A stretch of 64,000 nucleotides of DNA. Origin: Paenarthrobacter nitroguajacolicus. GTDB lineage: Bacteria > Actinomycetota > Actinomycetes > Actinomycetales > Micrococcaceae. A model generated the notes under the pieces. It was not told where the DNA came from. It made no database searches and worked only from the letters and a program-made list of their open reading frames with translations. Location of the stretch: assembly GCF_007786235.1 (NCBI RefSeq), contig NZ_VNFK01000005.1, positions 1 through 64,000 on the forward strand, written 5' to 3'. The first letter of the stretch is position 1. Each line of letters begins with the position of its first letter. The position numbers and the translations under genes were made by a program. Shown piece by piece: positions 63,527 to 64,000 of the stretch.

Positions 63527-64000
63527 TAGAGGGTGATCTCCGGGATGTCGATGGTGCGGCGCTCAGCAGAGGACTGCAGGCCGAGTTCGGCCAGCTGCAC
63601 GCCGCGTGCGGCGGAGAGCAGGCCGAAGCGGTGCTCGCGGCCTGCGACGACGTCGCGCAGGAATTCTTCCCACTGCAGCTTGAAGCCGTTGTCCAGTTCA
63701 GCGTTGGCGGGCACTTCCTGCCACTGGCTGCGGAAGGATTCCGTCACGGGCAGGTCCGGGTTCCAGACAGGCTTGGGGGTGTGGGCGCGCTGCTGCGCAA
63801 CGCACTTGTTCAAACCGGCGACGGCGGAACCGTGCGTACCGTCGATCTGGAACTCAACCAGTTCGTCGCGGTAGACGCGGACGGCCCAGGAGGAGTTGAT
63901 CTGGCCGATGACGTCGTCGCCGCCCGGGGTTTCGAGCTCGAAGATGCCGTAAGAAGCGTCGTCAGCGGTTGCCTTGTATTCCTTGCCGGCCTCGTCCCAG
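63526..64000 (-). CDS. Gfo/Idh/MocA family oxidoreductase (partial, 5' end beyond window)
   Basis: The C-terminal ~157 residues are present. They continue in frame to the last base of the window and show the beta-sheet domain of Gfo/Idh/MocA dehydrogenases (YGIFELETPGGDDVIGQI, WAVRVYRDELVEFQIDGTHGSAVAG, WEEFLRDVVAGREHRFGLLSAARGVQLAELGLQS). The N-terminal Rossmann domain lies outside. The stop overlaps the DUF993 start (TAATG). It would oxidise a sugar or inositol derivative with NAD(P), before the DUF993 and isomerase steps. Confidence 0.9.
   Translation of the reverse strand, partial: WDEAGKEYKATADDASYGIFELETPGGDDVIGQINSSWAVRVYRDELVEFQIDGTHGSAVAGLNKCVAQQRAHTPKPVWNPDLPVTESFRSQWQEVPANAELDNGFKLQWEEFLRDVVAGREHRFGLLSAARGVQLAELGLQSSAERRTIDIPEITL

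Overview
The window is high-GC DNA with short intergenic gaps, many GTG starts and frequent ATGA/GTGA start-stop overlaps. Together with the 95-aa HU protein, the CopD-CtaG fusion, PanD and DrrAB-type exporter, this points to an actinobacterium of the Micrococcaceae (Arthrobacter or Paenarthrobacter type). That is inferred from protein character, not from a search. It looks chromosomal: the first bases are the 3' end of a 5S rRNA gene and its terminator, and no transposase, integrase, phage gene, tRNA or CRISPR array was seen.

Layout. 0.1-11.2 kb is housekeeping and single genes: a GNAT enzyme, HU, a copper/cytochrome-oxidase assembly fusion coupled to a thioredoxin-NHL protein, a membrane-anchored unknown, a HerA-like ATPase, a second GNAT and a large FAD/NAD(P)-binding protein. 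11.4-18.8 kb is one tightly coupled seven-gene operon: a complete polar-amino-acid-type ABC importer, three luciferase-like (LLM) flavin monooxygenases and a DUF1684 protein. By analogy with the Bacillus ytm/snd cluster it may import and oxidise an organosulfur compound. A satellite locus at 21.8-24.0 kb holds a paralogous binding protein divergent from a fourth LLM enzyme, and it shares a 30-bp upstream sequence block with the main operon's divergent promoter region. Between and after these lie a secreted FG-GAP repeat protein, a PLP dehydratase, a trehalose-phosphatase/GH15 fusion whose phosphatase active site looks destroyed, an AEC transporter and panD.

28.4-34.8 kb is the L-rhamnose catabolic operon (kinase, aldolase-dehydrogenase fusion, isomerase, mutarotase) with a divergent LacI regulator and a clear operator. 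34.8-42.5 kb combines an M20 amidohydrolase, two LysR regulators, a RidA protein, an Asp/Glu-racemase-fold enzyme and a full amino-acid ABC importer. It looks like an uncharacterised pathway for an amino-acid-like or amide compound. 42.6-46.8 kb holds a ROK regulator, an MFS sugar-type transporter and a carboxylesterase. 46.8-56.9 kb is a pentose island: galM-like, araA, araD, araB, a LacI regulator, xylB and xylA on the minus strand, and a divergent ROK regulator.

57-60.9 kb has a TetR regulator and a DrrAB-type exporter around a perfect 14+14 bp palindrome, then a BrkB/YihY membrane protein and two small ORFs. The last 2.5 kb is a minus-strand sugar or polyol catabolic operon (Gfo/Idh oxidoreductase cut by the window edge, DUF993 aldolase-like protein, TIM-barrel isomerase) ending in two tandem hairpins. 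The overall picture is a soil heterotroph with many carbon and sulfur/nitrogen scavenging modules, each paired with a local regulator.
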